Source of the DNA: Candidatus Aalborgiella aggregata | Lineage (GTDB): Bacteria; Pseudomonadota; Gammaproteobacteria; Burkholderiales; Burkholderiaceae_C | Assembly (NCBI GenBank): GCA_016705065.1 | Contig: JADIYY010000002.1 | Coordinates: 186,001-250,000, forward strand | Direction: 5' to 3' | Length of the DNA stretch: 64,000 bases | In this document: positions 7,948 through 16,045 of the stretch, piece by piece | How the letters are laid out: each line of letters starts with the position of its first letter | Position numbering within the stretch: the first letter of the stretch is position 1 | Translations under genes and position numbers: made by a program | Notes under the pieces: generated by a model | What the model was told of the DNA's origin: nothing | The model's input: the letters and a program-made list of their open reading frames with translations, nothing else | The model's database searches: none

Positions 7948-8715
7948 ATGAAAATCCTGATTTGCAATGACGATGGCTACCAAGCGCCCGGTATTGTGTC
8001 GCTGTATGACGCCCTCAAATCCGTAGCTGATGTGGAGGTGATAGCGCCACAGCGCAACAACAGCGCCAAATCCAATGCACTGACTTTGCATGAGCCCCTG
8101 TATGTCGAGCAAGCGAGCAATGGTTTCAGGTACGTGACAGGCACGCCCGCCGATTGCATGCACCTGGCGCTGAAAGGTTTGTTGGACTACAAACCCGATT
8201 TGGTGGTTTCAGGTATTAACAATGGTGCTAATTTGGGCGACGATACCATTTACTCTGGTACGGTAGGCGCAGCGATGGAAGCCTATTTGTTTGGCATTCC
8301 CGCCATTGCATTTTCACAAGTGAAAAAAGGCTGGGACCATTTGGATGCAGCGGCGCTCAAAGCGCGCGATTTGGTGGTGCAAGTTTTGCATCAAATTGAA
8401 AACACAGCCCATCCTTTTGCACCTTGCTTGTTGAATGTCAATATTCCGAACTTGCCCTACGCCGACATCAAACCTATGCAAGTGTGCCGCTTGGGCACTC
8501 GCCACACATCTGAAAGCGTCATCACGCAAACCAGCCCATTCGGCAGAACCATGTACTGGATAGCCGGTTCAGGCCCTGCCAAAGACGCATCTATCGGCAC
8601 GGACTTTCATGCCATTGCCCAGGGGCATATCTCTGTGACGCCGCTCAATACTGATTTAAGTAATCATGCTACGCTGTCACACTGGCAAACAATATTGCAA
8701 AAAAATACTGCATAA
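7948..8715 (+). CDS. surE: 5'/3'-nucleotidase SurE
   Basis: Metal-dependent phosphatase acting on nucleoside 5'- and 3'-monophosphates, linked to stationary-phase survival. The 255-residue protein begins MKILICNDDGYQAPGI, where the paired aspartates (residues 8-9) bind the metal. It also has the NSAKSNALTLHEPL segment and the VSGINNGANLGDDTIYSGTVGAAMEA signature. It leads the surE-pcm-nlpD group on the plus strand with short gaps; in relatives this group usually ends with rpoS, which is absent here. Confidence 0.96.
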   Translation: MKILICNDDGYQAPGIVSLYDALKSVADVEVIAPQRNNSAKSNALTLHEPLYVEQASNGFRYVTGTPADCMHLALKGLLDYKPDLVVSGINNGANLGDDTIYSGTVGAAMEAYLFGIPAIAFSQVKKGWDHLDAAALKARDLVVQVLHQIENTAHPFAPCLLNVNIPNLPYADIKPMQVCRLGTRHTSESVITQTSPFGRTMYWIAGSGPAKDASIGTDFHAIAQGHISVTPLNTDLSNHATLSHWQTILQKNTA

Positions 8716-8742
8716 ATAGGCCATAAACAAAATTCTGCTAAC

Positions 8743-9618
8743 GTGAACTCGCCTAAAAACAGCCTGCGCAAACCCACCTTTCCAGCCACATTGGATTTGA
8801 GCTTAGGCCGTGGTGCGGCGAATGGTTTGGGCGTACCCAACACCGTGACACGCATACTTCCTAAAAAGCCAGCTGCAACTGCTGCTGTCAATTCTGTTCT
8901 AAAAACATTGCCGACCAAAACAGCGCCTGTCCAAACATCTGGCTTGGGTTTAGATTCCAGCAAGGTGCGAGCCACCATGGTTCGAAAATTGGAAGCGCAA
9001 GGCATTCAAGATGTGCGTGTATTGACCGCCATGAACACCGTGCCGCGGCACCAATATGTCGATACCGCACTGGCGAACCAAGCGTATGAAGACACCAGCT
9101 TGCCCATTGGCTGGGGTCAAACCATTTCCAAACCCAATGTGGTGGCACGCATGATGTCGCTGCTGTTTGAAAATAAAACCGCGCCCTATGGCCGCGTGCT
9201 GGAAATTGGCACTGGCTGCGGCTACCAAGCGGCATTGCTCAGCCAAATGGCCAACGAGGTTTACAGCATTGAACGCATTCGCGGTTTGTATGAAAAGGCG
9301 CAAGCCAATGTCCGTCCGTTTGCCATTGCCAATTTGCGCTTGCTATTGGGCGATGGCATGTTGGGCTACCCCAAAGGTGCGCCCTACTTCGGCATCATTG
9401 CAGCGGCAGGAGGGGACGCCATTCCACAATCATGGATTGACCAATTGGCAGTAGGCGGGCGCATTGTGGCGCCGGTTGAGAACAATCGTTTACAAAACAA
9501 GCCGTCAAACGGCACAAATGAGCAATCTTTGGTGGTTATTGATAAATCTGCCACAGGAATCAAACGCACTGTCTTGGAGTTGGTTCAGTTTGTGCCCTTA
9601 AAATCAGGTATTGGCTAA
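8743..9618 (+). CDS. pcm: Protein-L-isoaspartate O-methyltransferase
   Basis: Uses S-adenosylmethionine to methylate isoaspartyl residues, starting repair of aged proteins. The 291-residue product is longer than the usual ~210 because of an N-terminal extension of about 70 residues with no obvious fold. The catalytic part starts near MVRKLEAQGI, followed by MNTVPRHQYVD, LPIGWGQTISKPNVVARM and the SAM-binding VLEIGTGCGYQAALL. Start is GTG at 8743, 27 bases after the surE stop; an internal start nearer residue 70 cannot be excluded. It lies in the surE-pcm-nlpD series. Confidence 0.94.
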   Translation: MNSPKNSLRKPTFPATLDLSLGRGAANGLGVPNTVTRILPKKPAATAAVNSVLKTLPTKTAPVQTSGLGLDSSKVRATMVRKLEAQGIQDVRVLTAMNTVPRHQYVDTALANQAYEDTSLPIGWGQTISKPNVVARMMSLLFENKTAPYGRVLEIGTGCGYQAALLSQMANEVYSIERIRGLYEKAQANVRPFAIANLRLLLGDGMLGYPKGAPYFGIIAAAGGDAIPQSWIDQLAVGGRIVAPVENNRLQNKPSNGTNEQSLVVIDKSATGIKRTVLELVQFVPLKSGIG

Positions 9619-9632
9619 ACAAAAGGGATCGC

Positions 9633-10553
9633 ATGAATAAAACGAACGTCGCAAATGCATTGCAGAAATTGACAACACCTTTGCTGATACTGAGCTTGGT
9701 CGTGCTCAGCGCTTGTTCATCAGGTCCGGCACGTCGTGCACCCGTCGAAAACCGCGCCGAAGGGGCTTTGCCACCTTCGTCACAAAGCCAATCCACACAA
9801 GTCAATGCTGCCGGCTCAGCTACCAAAGCGCCCAGTGGTCCCTATGCTGCCAATGCTGGCCAAGCGGGTTACTACACCGTCAAACCTGGTGATACCTTGC
9901 TGCAAATTGGACGTAACACGAGCCAAAGCGCACGCGACCTGATTGCATGGAATAACATAAGCAATCCGAATCAAATTGAAGTCGGTCAAGTGTTGCGCGT
10001 AGCACCACCGAGTATGAATACAGCCAGTTCCGGCTCCACCGGCGTAATCAGTACACCTGTCACTTCAGGCGGTAGCGTTGTGAGCACTCTTCCCGCCCCA
10101 GCGTCTGCTGGGGCAAGCACAACTACGATTGTTGTTCCACCCGTTGCACCCGCTGCACCAACTCCAAGTGCAGCCAAACCCGCAGACAGTGTGGACTTCA
10201 TTTGGCCAACCAACGGTGCTTTGATTTCTGGCTACGACGAAGTGAAGAGCAAGGGTTTGAAATTTGCTGGCCGTGCGGGTGACCCTGTGATTGCATCGGC
10301 AGATGGTCGTGTGGTGTACGCTGGCGCAGGTTTGCGCGGCTACGGCAACTTGGTGATTTTGAAGCACAACGAAACCTACCTCACCGCCTATGCACACAAC
10401 CAAACTCTGCTTGTGAAAGAAGAGCAAGTGGTGCGCAAGGGGCAACGCATTGCCGATATGGGCAACAGCGATGCAGACCGTGTGATGCTGCATTTTGAAA
10501 TTCGCCGTAATGGCAAACCGGTTGACCCTGCCAAATACTTAATGCCTAGGTAA
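9633..10553 (+). CDS. nlpD: Lipoprotein with LysM and degenerate M23 domains, NlpD-like
   Basis: Outer-membrane lipoprotein thought to activate a cell-wall amidase during division. The signal peptide ends in the lipobox LSAC (Cys28). A LysM domain spans about residues 81-125 (YYTVKPGDTLLQIGRN). A long Ala/Pro/Ser/Thr linker precedes a C-terminal M23 domain (DGRVVYAGAGLRGYGNLVIL to the end). The domain ends with MLHFEIR rather than HLHFEIR, and the first metal-binding histidine is also not seen. It is therefore likely a non-catalytic LytM factor, as in NlpD. It follows pcm by 14 bases; rpoS, the usual next gene, is replaced by scoA. Confidence 0.92.
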   Translation: MNKTNVANALQKLTTPLLILSLVVLSACSSGPARRAPVENRAEGALPPSSQSQSTQVNAAGSATKAPSGPYAANAGQAGYYTVKPGDTLLQIGRNTSQSARDLIAWNNISNPNQIEVGQVLRVAPPSMNTASSGSTGVISTPVTSGGSVVSTLPAPASAGASTTTIVVPPVAPAAPTPSAAKPADSVDFIWPTNGALISGYDEVKSKGLKFAGRAGDPVIASADGRVVYAGAGLRGYGNLVILKHNETYLTAYAHNQTLLVKEEQVVRKGQRIADMGNSDADRVMLHFEIRRNGKPVDPAKYLMPR

Positions 10554-10594
10554 GCTAATTTTAAAAATTCATTTCATTTTCTTAAGGAGTTCAT

Positions 10595-11296
10595 TTGAAA
10601 AAGTTGTTCCCAAGCGCCGCCGATGCGCTCAAAGACATCGTCAAAGACGGCCAGTTGTTGGCTGTGGGCGGTTTTGGTTTGTGCGGCATACCCGAAGCAC
10701 TGATCGACGCTCTGCGCGACACGGGCGTGAAAGACCTCACTGTCATCTCTAACAACGCAGGGGTTGATGGTTTTGGTTTAGGCAAGTTGCTCGAAACACG
10801 CCAAATCAAAAAAATGATTTCCAGTTACGTTGGTGAAAACAAAGAATTTGAACGCCAATACTTGGCTGGCGAATTGGCTTTGGATTTCACACCCCAAGGC
10901 ACATTGGCAGAAAAGCTGCGCGCAGGTGGTGCGGGCATTCCGGCATTCTTCACGAAAACAGGTGTAGGAACGATTGTTGCGGACGGCAAAGAGCTGCGCG
11001 AATTCGATGGCGAAACCTATGTGATGGAGCGTTCATTGACACCCGATATTGCCTTGGTCAAAGCCGATATTGCAGACCAAAGTGGCAATCTGCGCTTTAA
11101 CTTAACCGCACGCAACTTCAACCCTGCCGCGGCGATGGCTGGCAAAATTTGCATCGTTGAAGTAGAGCGCATAGTCGCAACGGGTGAAATCGCCCCCGAT
11201 GATGTGCATTTGCCAGGCATTTATGTGCACCGCATCGTTGTCAACGCCACTCCCGAAAAACGCATTGAAAAGCGCACATTGCGCGACAGAAAGTAG
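10595..11296 (+). CDS. scoA: 3-oxoacid CoA-transferase, subunit A
   Basis: With subunit B moves CoA from succinyl-CoA to acetoacetate or a similar 3-oxoacid. The 233-residue protein has the GGFGLCGIPEALI motif (residues 25-37), the oxyanion-forming region of family I CoA-transferases, and the SNNAGVDGFGLGKLL segment. The start is an unusual TTG at 10595, supported by an AAGGAG ribosome site ending six bases upstream and by the MKKLFPSAADAL beginning. scoB follows after seven bases, so they form one operon. It supplies or drains acetoacetyl-CoA beside the PHB pathway encoded further right. Confidence 0.93.
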   Translation: MKKLFPSAADALKDIVKDGQLLAVGGFGLCGIPEALIDALRDTGVKDLTVISNNAGVDGFGLGKLLETRQIKKMISSYVGENKEFERQYLAGELALDFTPQGTLAEKLRAGGAGIPAFFTKTGVGTIVADGKELREFDGETYVMERSLTPDIALVKADIADQSGNLRFNLTARNFNPAAAMAGKICIVEVERIVATGEIAPDDVHLPGIYVHRIVVNATPEKRIEKRTLRDRK

Positions 11297-11303
11297 AACT
11301 ACC

Positions 11304-11942
11304 ATGGCTTGGACTCAAGATCAAATGGCCGCACGCGCGGCGCAAGAATTGCAAGACGGTTTTTATGTCAATTTAGGTATTGGCATTCCCACGCTGGTGG
11401 CCAACCATGTACCTGACCACGTCGAAGTTTGGTTGCAAAGTGAAAATGGCATGTTGGGCATTGGTCCATTCCCCTACGAAGATGAAGTCGATGCCGACCT
11501 CATCAATGCTGGCAAACAAACCGTCACCACCATCAAAGGCTCATCCATTTTTGGCAGCCACGAAAGCTTCGCCATGATTCGTGGCGGCAAAATCAACCTC
11601 AGCATTTTGGGCGCGATGCAGGTCAGCGAAAAAGGCGATTTGGCCAACTGGATGATTCCTGGCAAGATGGTCAAAGGCATGGGCGGCGCCATGGATTTGG
11701 TGGCAGGTGTCAAACGTGTCATCATTTTGATGGAGCACGTTGCTAAGAAGAAAGACGGCACCATTGATTTGAAAATTTTGCCCCAATGCACCTTGCCACT
11801 CACCGGCTTGGGCGTGGTGGACCGCATCATCACCGACTTGGCTGTGATGGACGTGACCGAAGCAGGATTGAAAGTCGTTGAACTCGCGCCCGATGTGACT
11901 TTAGAGGAATTGCAGTCTAAAACGGGTGTGAAGCTGATTTAA
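11304..11942 (+). CDS. scoB: 3-oxoacid CoA-transferase, subunit B
   Basis: Catalytic partner of ScoA. From the ATG at 11304 it is 212 residues. The catalytic glutamate is Glu47 in LQSENGMLGIGPFP. Other family marks are NLGIGIPTLVANHV, GSSIFGSHESFAMIRGGK and the GAMDLVAGVKRVI stretch. A longer in-frame start inside scoA is rejected because the shown ATG gives the family's usual N-terminus (MAWTQDQMAARAAQEL). Transcription probably ends at the strong bidirectional hairpin at 12043-12078, which also serves acs from the other side. Confidence 0.95.
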   Translation: MAWTQDQMAARAAQELQDGFYVNLGIGIPTLVANHVPDHVEVWLQSENGMLGIGPFPYEDEVDADLINAGKQTVTTIKGSSIFGSHESFAMIRGGKINLSILGAMQVSEKGDLANWMIPGKMVKGMGGAMDLVAGVKRVIILMEHVAKKKDGTIDLKILPQCTLPLTGLGVVDRIITDLAVMDVTEAGLKVVELAPDVTLEELQSKTGVKLI

Positions 11943-11965
11943 CGCTAATAATGCGTAGTTAGCCA

Positions 11966-12036
11966 AAAATTTATACGAAATCTGGCTATAGTCAGTGTAT
12001 TTATTACCTAGTGTGCTATTAAATATATAGCATTAT
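11966..12036 (-). repeat. Dispersed GCTAT...ATAGC repeat, copy 2 (reverse)
   Basis: Read on the minus strand it gives AATGCTATATATTTAATAGC, then AGGTAATAAATAC and CTATAGCCAGATTT, matching the other copies. It lies between scoB and the shared terminator. Confidence 0.8.
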
Positions 12037-12042
12037 CAATGT

Positions 12043-12078
12043 AAAAAAGGCAGTCAAAATAGTTTGACTGCCTTTTTT
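12043..12078. terminator. Bidirectional terminator between scoB and acs
   Basis: AAAAAAGGCAGTCAAA pairs exactly with TTTGACTGCCTTTTTT across a four-base loop. This 16-bp stem has A and T tracts on both sides, so it can end both the plus-strand scoAB and the minus-strand acs transcripts. Confidence 0.93.
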
Positions 12079-12113
12079 GTTTTCAACGCGCTTTTGACTG
12101 CGCGCGGGTGGGC

Positions 12114-14111
12114 TTACAGCTTCTCTGCCAATTGGTCCAAAATTGCTGGGTTTTCCAAAGTAGAAGTATCTTGCGTGATGGCCTCGCCTTTGGCGATAGA
12201 ACGCAACAAACGGCGCATGATTTTGCCGCTGCGGGTTTTGGGCAAGTTGTCACCAAAGCGAATGTCTTTGGGCTTGGCAATCGGGCCGATTTCTTTGGCT
12301 ACCCAGTTGCGCAACTCGTTGGCAATCTTCTTGGCTTCGTCACCCGTTGGACGGCTGCGTTTCAAGACCACAAAGGCGCAAATCGCTTCGCCGGTCAAGT
12401 CGTCAGGACGACCCACTACCGCGGCTTCGGCTACCAAGTGTGCACAGCCTACCAACGCAGATTCAATCTCCATGGTACCCATGCGGTGACCTGACACGTT
12501 CAACACATCGTCAATACGGCCTGTGATGCGGAAATAGCCACGGTCTGCACTGCGCACTGCGCCGTCGCCAGCCAAGTAAATTTTGCCACCCATTTCAGCT
12601 GGGAAATAGCTGGTTTTGAAGCGCTCTGGGTCGTTCCAAATGGTGCGAATCATGGATGGCCATGGGCGTTTCACCACTAACATACCGCCCGATCCATTCG
12701 GAATATCGTTGCCTGTTTCGTCCACAATCGCAGCCATGATGCCTGGCAAAGGCAAAGTGCAGCTGCCAGGTACCAAAGGTGTTGCACCTGGCAATGGGGT
12801 CATCATGTGACCACCAGTTTCCGTTTGCCAGAAAGTGTCCACGATAGGGCAACGCTCGCCACCCACGTGCTTGTAGTACCACATCCAAGCTTCTGGATTG
12901 ATTGGCTCGCCCACACTGCCCAAGATGCGCAATGATGACAAATCAGAACGGTCAGGATGTACAGATGCATCGCCTTCAGAAGCTTTGATCAATGAACGAA
13001 TCGCTGTGGGGGCGGTATAAAAAATCGTGCATTTGTGCTTTTCAATGGTTTGCCAGAAACGCCCTGCATTGGGGTAAGTAGGAATGCCTTCGAAGATAAT
13101 TTGTGTGGCACCAGCTGCCAAAGGGCCGTAAGCCACATAGCTGTGACCGGTGATCCAACCGATATCGGCGGTACACCAAAACACATCATTCGGTTGCAAG
13201 TCAAAGGTCCAATCCATCGTCAACTTGGTCCACAGCAAATAACCAGCGGTGGAATGCTGCACGCCTTTGGGTTTACCGGTAGAGCCTGATGTGTACAAAA
13301 TAAACAAAGGATGCTCTGCGCCCACAGTTGCAGGTGTGCAAACTTTACTTTGACCTGCTAATGCGCGTGAGAATGTTTTGTCGCGACCTGAGACCATGTT
13401 GCAGGCTGTGGCAGTGCGCTCATACACGTACACGGTTTTGATGCTGTCGCAACCACCCATGTTGATGCCTTCGTCCACAATCGCTTTGAGCGGCAATTCT
13501 TTGCCGCCGCGCATTTGGTAATTGGCAGTAATCACGGCAACCGCGCCGGCGTCAATGATGCGCTCTTGCAAAGCTTTGGCAGAGAAACCACCAAACACCA
13601 CACTGTGCGTTGCGCCGATGCGTGCGCAAGCTTGCATGGCAATCACGCCTTCAACCGTCATGGGCATGTAAATCAGTACACGATCGCCTTTTTTGATGCC
13701 ATCTGCCTTGAGCGCATTGGCAAACTGGCTCACGCGATCGAGCAATTCTTTGTAAGTGGTTTTGGTCACTTGACCGTCATCGCCTTCAAAAATAATGGCG
13801 GTTTTATTTTCTGTGGGTGTGCCCATGTGCTTGTCTAAGCAATTGGCAGATGCATTCAAAGTGCCGTCGTCAAACCATTTGTAGAAAGGTGCTTTGGATT
13901 CGTCTAATACTTTGGTGAATGGCTTTTTCCAAACCAAGTTCTCACGCGCCAAGCGCGCCCATGTGCCGTTGAAATCAGTTTCGAACGCTTTGCACATGGC
14001 TTTGTATTGCGCCATGCTTTTGATGTTGGCTTTTTTCGAAAAAGCGGGGCTTGGATTAAATACGCGGTTTTCGACCAATGTTGATTCAATGGCTGAGGAA
14101 GCAGTGCTCAT
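12114..14111 (-). CDS. acs: Acetyl-CoA synthetase (AMP-forming)
   Basis: Activates acetate to acetyl-CoA through acetyl-AMP. The 665-residue protein has the AMP-binding P-loop LYTSGSTGKPKGVQHST, the DTFWQTETGGHM motif, the hinge region RITGRIDDVLNVSGHRMGT and the C-terminal LPKTRSGKIMRRLLR. In that last motif Lys630 is the residue reversibly acetylated in known homologues. A Pat-like acetyltransferase gene lies about 2 kb away, which fits post-translational control. It is divergent from dgkA and terminates at the shared hairpin with scoAB. Confidence 0.98.
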   Translation of the reverse strand: MSTASSAIESTLVENRVFNPSPAFSKKANIKSMAQYKAMCKAFETDFNGTWARLARENLVWKKPFTKVLDESKAPFYKWFDDGTLNASANCLDKHMGTPTENKTAIIFEGDDGQVTKTTYKELLDRVSQFANALKADGIKKGDRVLIYMPMTVEGVIAMQACARIGATHSVVFGGFSAKALQERIIDAGAVAVITANYQMRGGKELPLKAIVDEGINMGGCDSIKTVYVYERTATACNMVSGRDKTFSRALAGQSKVCTPATVGAEHPLFILYTSGSTGKPKGVQHSTAGYLLWTKLTMDWTFDLQPNDVFWCTADIGWITGHSYVAYGPLAAGATQIIFEGIPTYPNAGRFWQTIEKHKCTIFYTAPTAIRSLIKASEGDASVHPDRSDLSSLRILGSVGEPINPEAWMWYYKHVGGERCPIVDTFWQTETGGHMMTPLPGATPLVPGSCTLPLPGIMAAIVDETGNDIPNGSGGMLVVKRPWPSMIRTIWNDPERFKTSYFPAEMGGKIYLAGDGAVRSADRGYFRITGRIDDVLNVSGHRMGTMEIESALVGCAHLVAEAAVVGRPDDLTGEAICAFVVLKRSRPTGDEAKKIANELRNWVAKEIGPIAKPKDIRFGDNLPKTRSGKIMRRLLRSIAKGEAITQDTSTLENPAILDQLAEKL

Positions 14112-14306
14112 ATTTTTGTCTCCGAACGGTGGTAAATAATTGGAATAACGATGTCAGATATTAAGCTTGAAAACGGCAAATTTGATTGTCCCTAATCAAG
14201 ACTGCACCGAATATCAGGGTTAGCACTTACAACGGTCTGACTTCAAGCCCAGGCTGACATAGTGCTATTGGGCTATTTCTGTTCACAGTTCGCCGATAAT
14301 CATGCC

Positions 14307-14735
14307 ATGCAAAACCAAAATGACCACGAAAATACACAGCCCAACTCTGACGACGTTTCTAGCCTTGTTAACCCGCAAAAGCAGCGCAAGGGAATCAGCC
14401 GCATCATGCATGCAGGTGGCTACTCAATTGCAGGCTTGAAAGCTGGATGGCAGGAAACAGCATTCCGGCAAGAGGCCGTCATGGCTATTTTTTTATTGCC
14501 CTTGTCTTTTTGGTTAGGTGAAAATTGGATTGAAACTGCGCTTTTGGCAGGTTCCGTCCTGTTTGTCATGATCGTAGAGCTGCTCAACACCGGTATTGAA
14601 ACCGCCATCGACCGCATTGGTCCGGAATGGCATGAATTATCCAAACGCGCCAAAGACATGGGCAGTGCTGCGGTTTTACTCAGTTTGCTGTTGTGTGCCG
14701 GCATCTGGTTGGCAGCACTTTTTCATCGTATTTAG
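14307..14735 (+). CDS. dgkA: Diacylglycerol kinase, prokaryotic type
   Basis: Small integral-membrane kinase that recycles diacylglycerol to phosphatidic acid using ATP. The core starts at KGISRIMHAGGYSIAGLKAG. It then has the AFRQEAVMAI surface helix, three hydrophobic spans and the VELLNTGIETAIDRIG catalytic signature (Glu and Asn/Glu of the active site). The ATG at 14307 gives 142 residues, a little longer than the ~120 typical, because of a polar N-terminal tail. A GTG 45 bases upstream is possible but no ribosome site favours it. It is divergent from acs over about 195 bases in which I see no further gene. Confidence 0.94.
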   Translation: MQNQNDHENTQPNSDDVSSLVNPQKQRKGISRIMHAGGYSIAGLKAGWQETAFRQEAVMAIFLLPLSFWLGENWIETALLAGSVLFVMIVELLNTGIETAIDRIGPEWHELSKRAKDMGSAAVLLSLLLCAGIWLAALFHRI

Positions 14736-14809
14736 CACTTTTAGTGAGACTTATTGATTTTTAAATACAGTTAACATCATTTAATAAATTTCGGCAATTG
14801 GATGGCACC

Positions 14810-16045
14810 GTGAAAAACAGAGTTATTGTTCTAGGCGCAGGTATGGTGGGTACTTGTACCGCCTTGCACCTGCAAGCACGCGGTTTCGATGTGGTTTTGA
14901 TTGACAGGCGCTCACCGGGGCTTGAAACCTCTTATGGCAATGCGGGCTTGATTCAACAAGAAGCCGTCGAACCCTATGCAATGCCGAGAGATCCTGTTTT
15001 CCTGCTGCAAAGTGCATTGGGTTTGCGCTCCGAAGTGAGTTGGCATGCCAATGCCATACCGCAAATGTTGCCCGCGCTGTGGCGGTATTACAAAAATTCA
15101 ACTGCTGAAAAGCATGCTTTGGCCACACGAGCGTACGGCCTCTTAACGGCACACGCCACTTCAGAACATCAACCGCTCATCACAAAATCACAATCCGAGT
15201 ACTTGATTTCCAAGAGTGGTTTTCGCTTTATTTACCGTACCCAGCAGGCGTTTGATGATGGCTGTGCGCGAGCTGCCAGACTACACAAAGACTATGGTGT
15301 GGCTAGCCAAATACTGGATAGCACAGCCTTGGCAAAAGCAGAACCAGCTTTGCGGATTGCCATGGCTGGTAGTGTTCATTGGCTAGAGTCATGGGCGGTG
15401 AGCGACCCGGGAGCTTTGGTGCAACGCTACGCCAATTTGTTTGTCGCCAAAGGCGGTCAAATATTGCATGGAGATGCCAACACCCTGGGCCAACATAGCA
15501 CAAACTGGCATGTACAAACAGACGCTGGTGATGTGACTGCCAGCCAAATTGTGATTGCTTTAGGCCCTTGGGCCAACGCATTTGTCAAAAAACTGGGCTA
15601 TGACATGCCCCTGTTCATCAAACGCGGCTACCACCAGCATTACAAACGACCCACACGTTTGTCCATGCCGTTATTAGATTATGAAAAAGGTTATGTCATC
15701 GCCCCTATGCAACAAGGCATGCGCCTGACCACTGGTGCAGAGTTTGCCAGAATAGATGCTCCAGCAACCCCCATACAACTGCAAAAAACACAATCGCTAG
15801 CACACGAACTTGTCGGTTTGGAAGACCCTTTGCCTACGCCACCATGGCTTGGCTCGCGCCCTTGCACGGCAGACATGTTGCCGATCATGGGTGCAGCTCC
15901 CAAGCACAAAGGCATGTGGTTCAACTTTGGGCACAGTCACCAGGGTTTTACGCACGGACCCGTTTCAGGCCGATTGCTGGCTGAAATGATCAGTAAAGAA
16001 GCGCCCCTTGTCGACATGGCATCCTTCTCACCCGCCCGGTTTTAG
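14810..16045 (+). CDS. FAD-dependent amino-acid oxidase, DadA-like
   Basis: Probable D-amino-acid dehydrogenase or related DAO-family flavoenzyme, membrane-associated and feeding electrons to quinone in known members. N-terminal Rossmann fold VIVLGAGMVGTCTALHLQARG with an acidic end to the second strand (VVLIDRRSPGLETSYGNAG), and C-terminal FAD segment MWFNFGHSHQGFTHGPVSGRLLAE. I choose the GTG at 14810, which has GGATGG just upstream; a TTG 12 bases earlier is the alternative. About 411 residues, matching the family. Its last 18 bases overlap the end of the convergent Pat-like gene. The exact substrate is not determined. Confidence 0.85.
   Translation: MKNRVIVLGAGMVGTCTALHLQARGFDVVLIDRRSPGLETSYGNAGLIQQEAVEPYAMPRDPVFLLQSALGLRSEVSWHANAIPQMLPALWRYYKNSTAEKHALATRAYGLLTAHATSEHQPLITKSQSEYLISKSGFRFIYRTQQAFDDGCARAARLHKDYGVASQILDSTALAKAEPALRIAMAGSVHWLESWAVSDPGALVQRYANLFVAKGGQILHGDANTLGQHSTNWHVQTDAGDVTASQIVIALGPWANAFVKKLGYDMPLFIKRGYHQHYKRPTRLSMPLLDYEKGYVIAPMQQGMRLTTGAEFARIDAPATPIQLQKTQSLAHELVGLEDPLPTPPWLGSRPCTADMLPIMGAAPKHKGMWFNFGHSHQGFTHGPVSGRLLAEMISKEAPLVDMASFSPARF

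Noticed and set aside
11966..12036. Dispersed GCTAT repeats as ordinary terminators
   Set aside because: The stems are short and AT-rich and lack a following T-run; one is inside a coding region and another overlaps a start codon. A real terminator lies beside copy 2.
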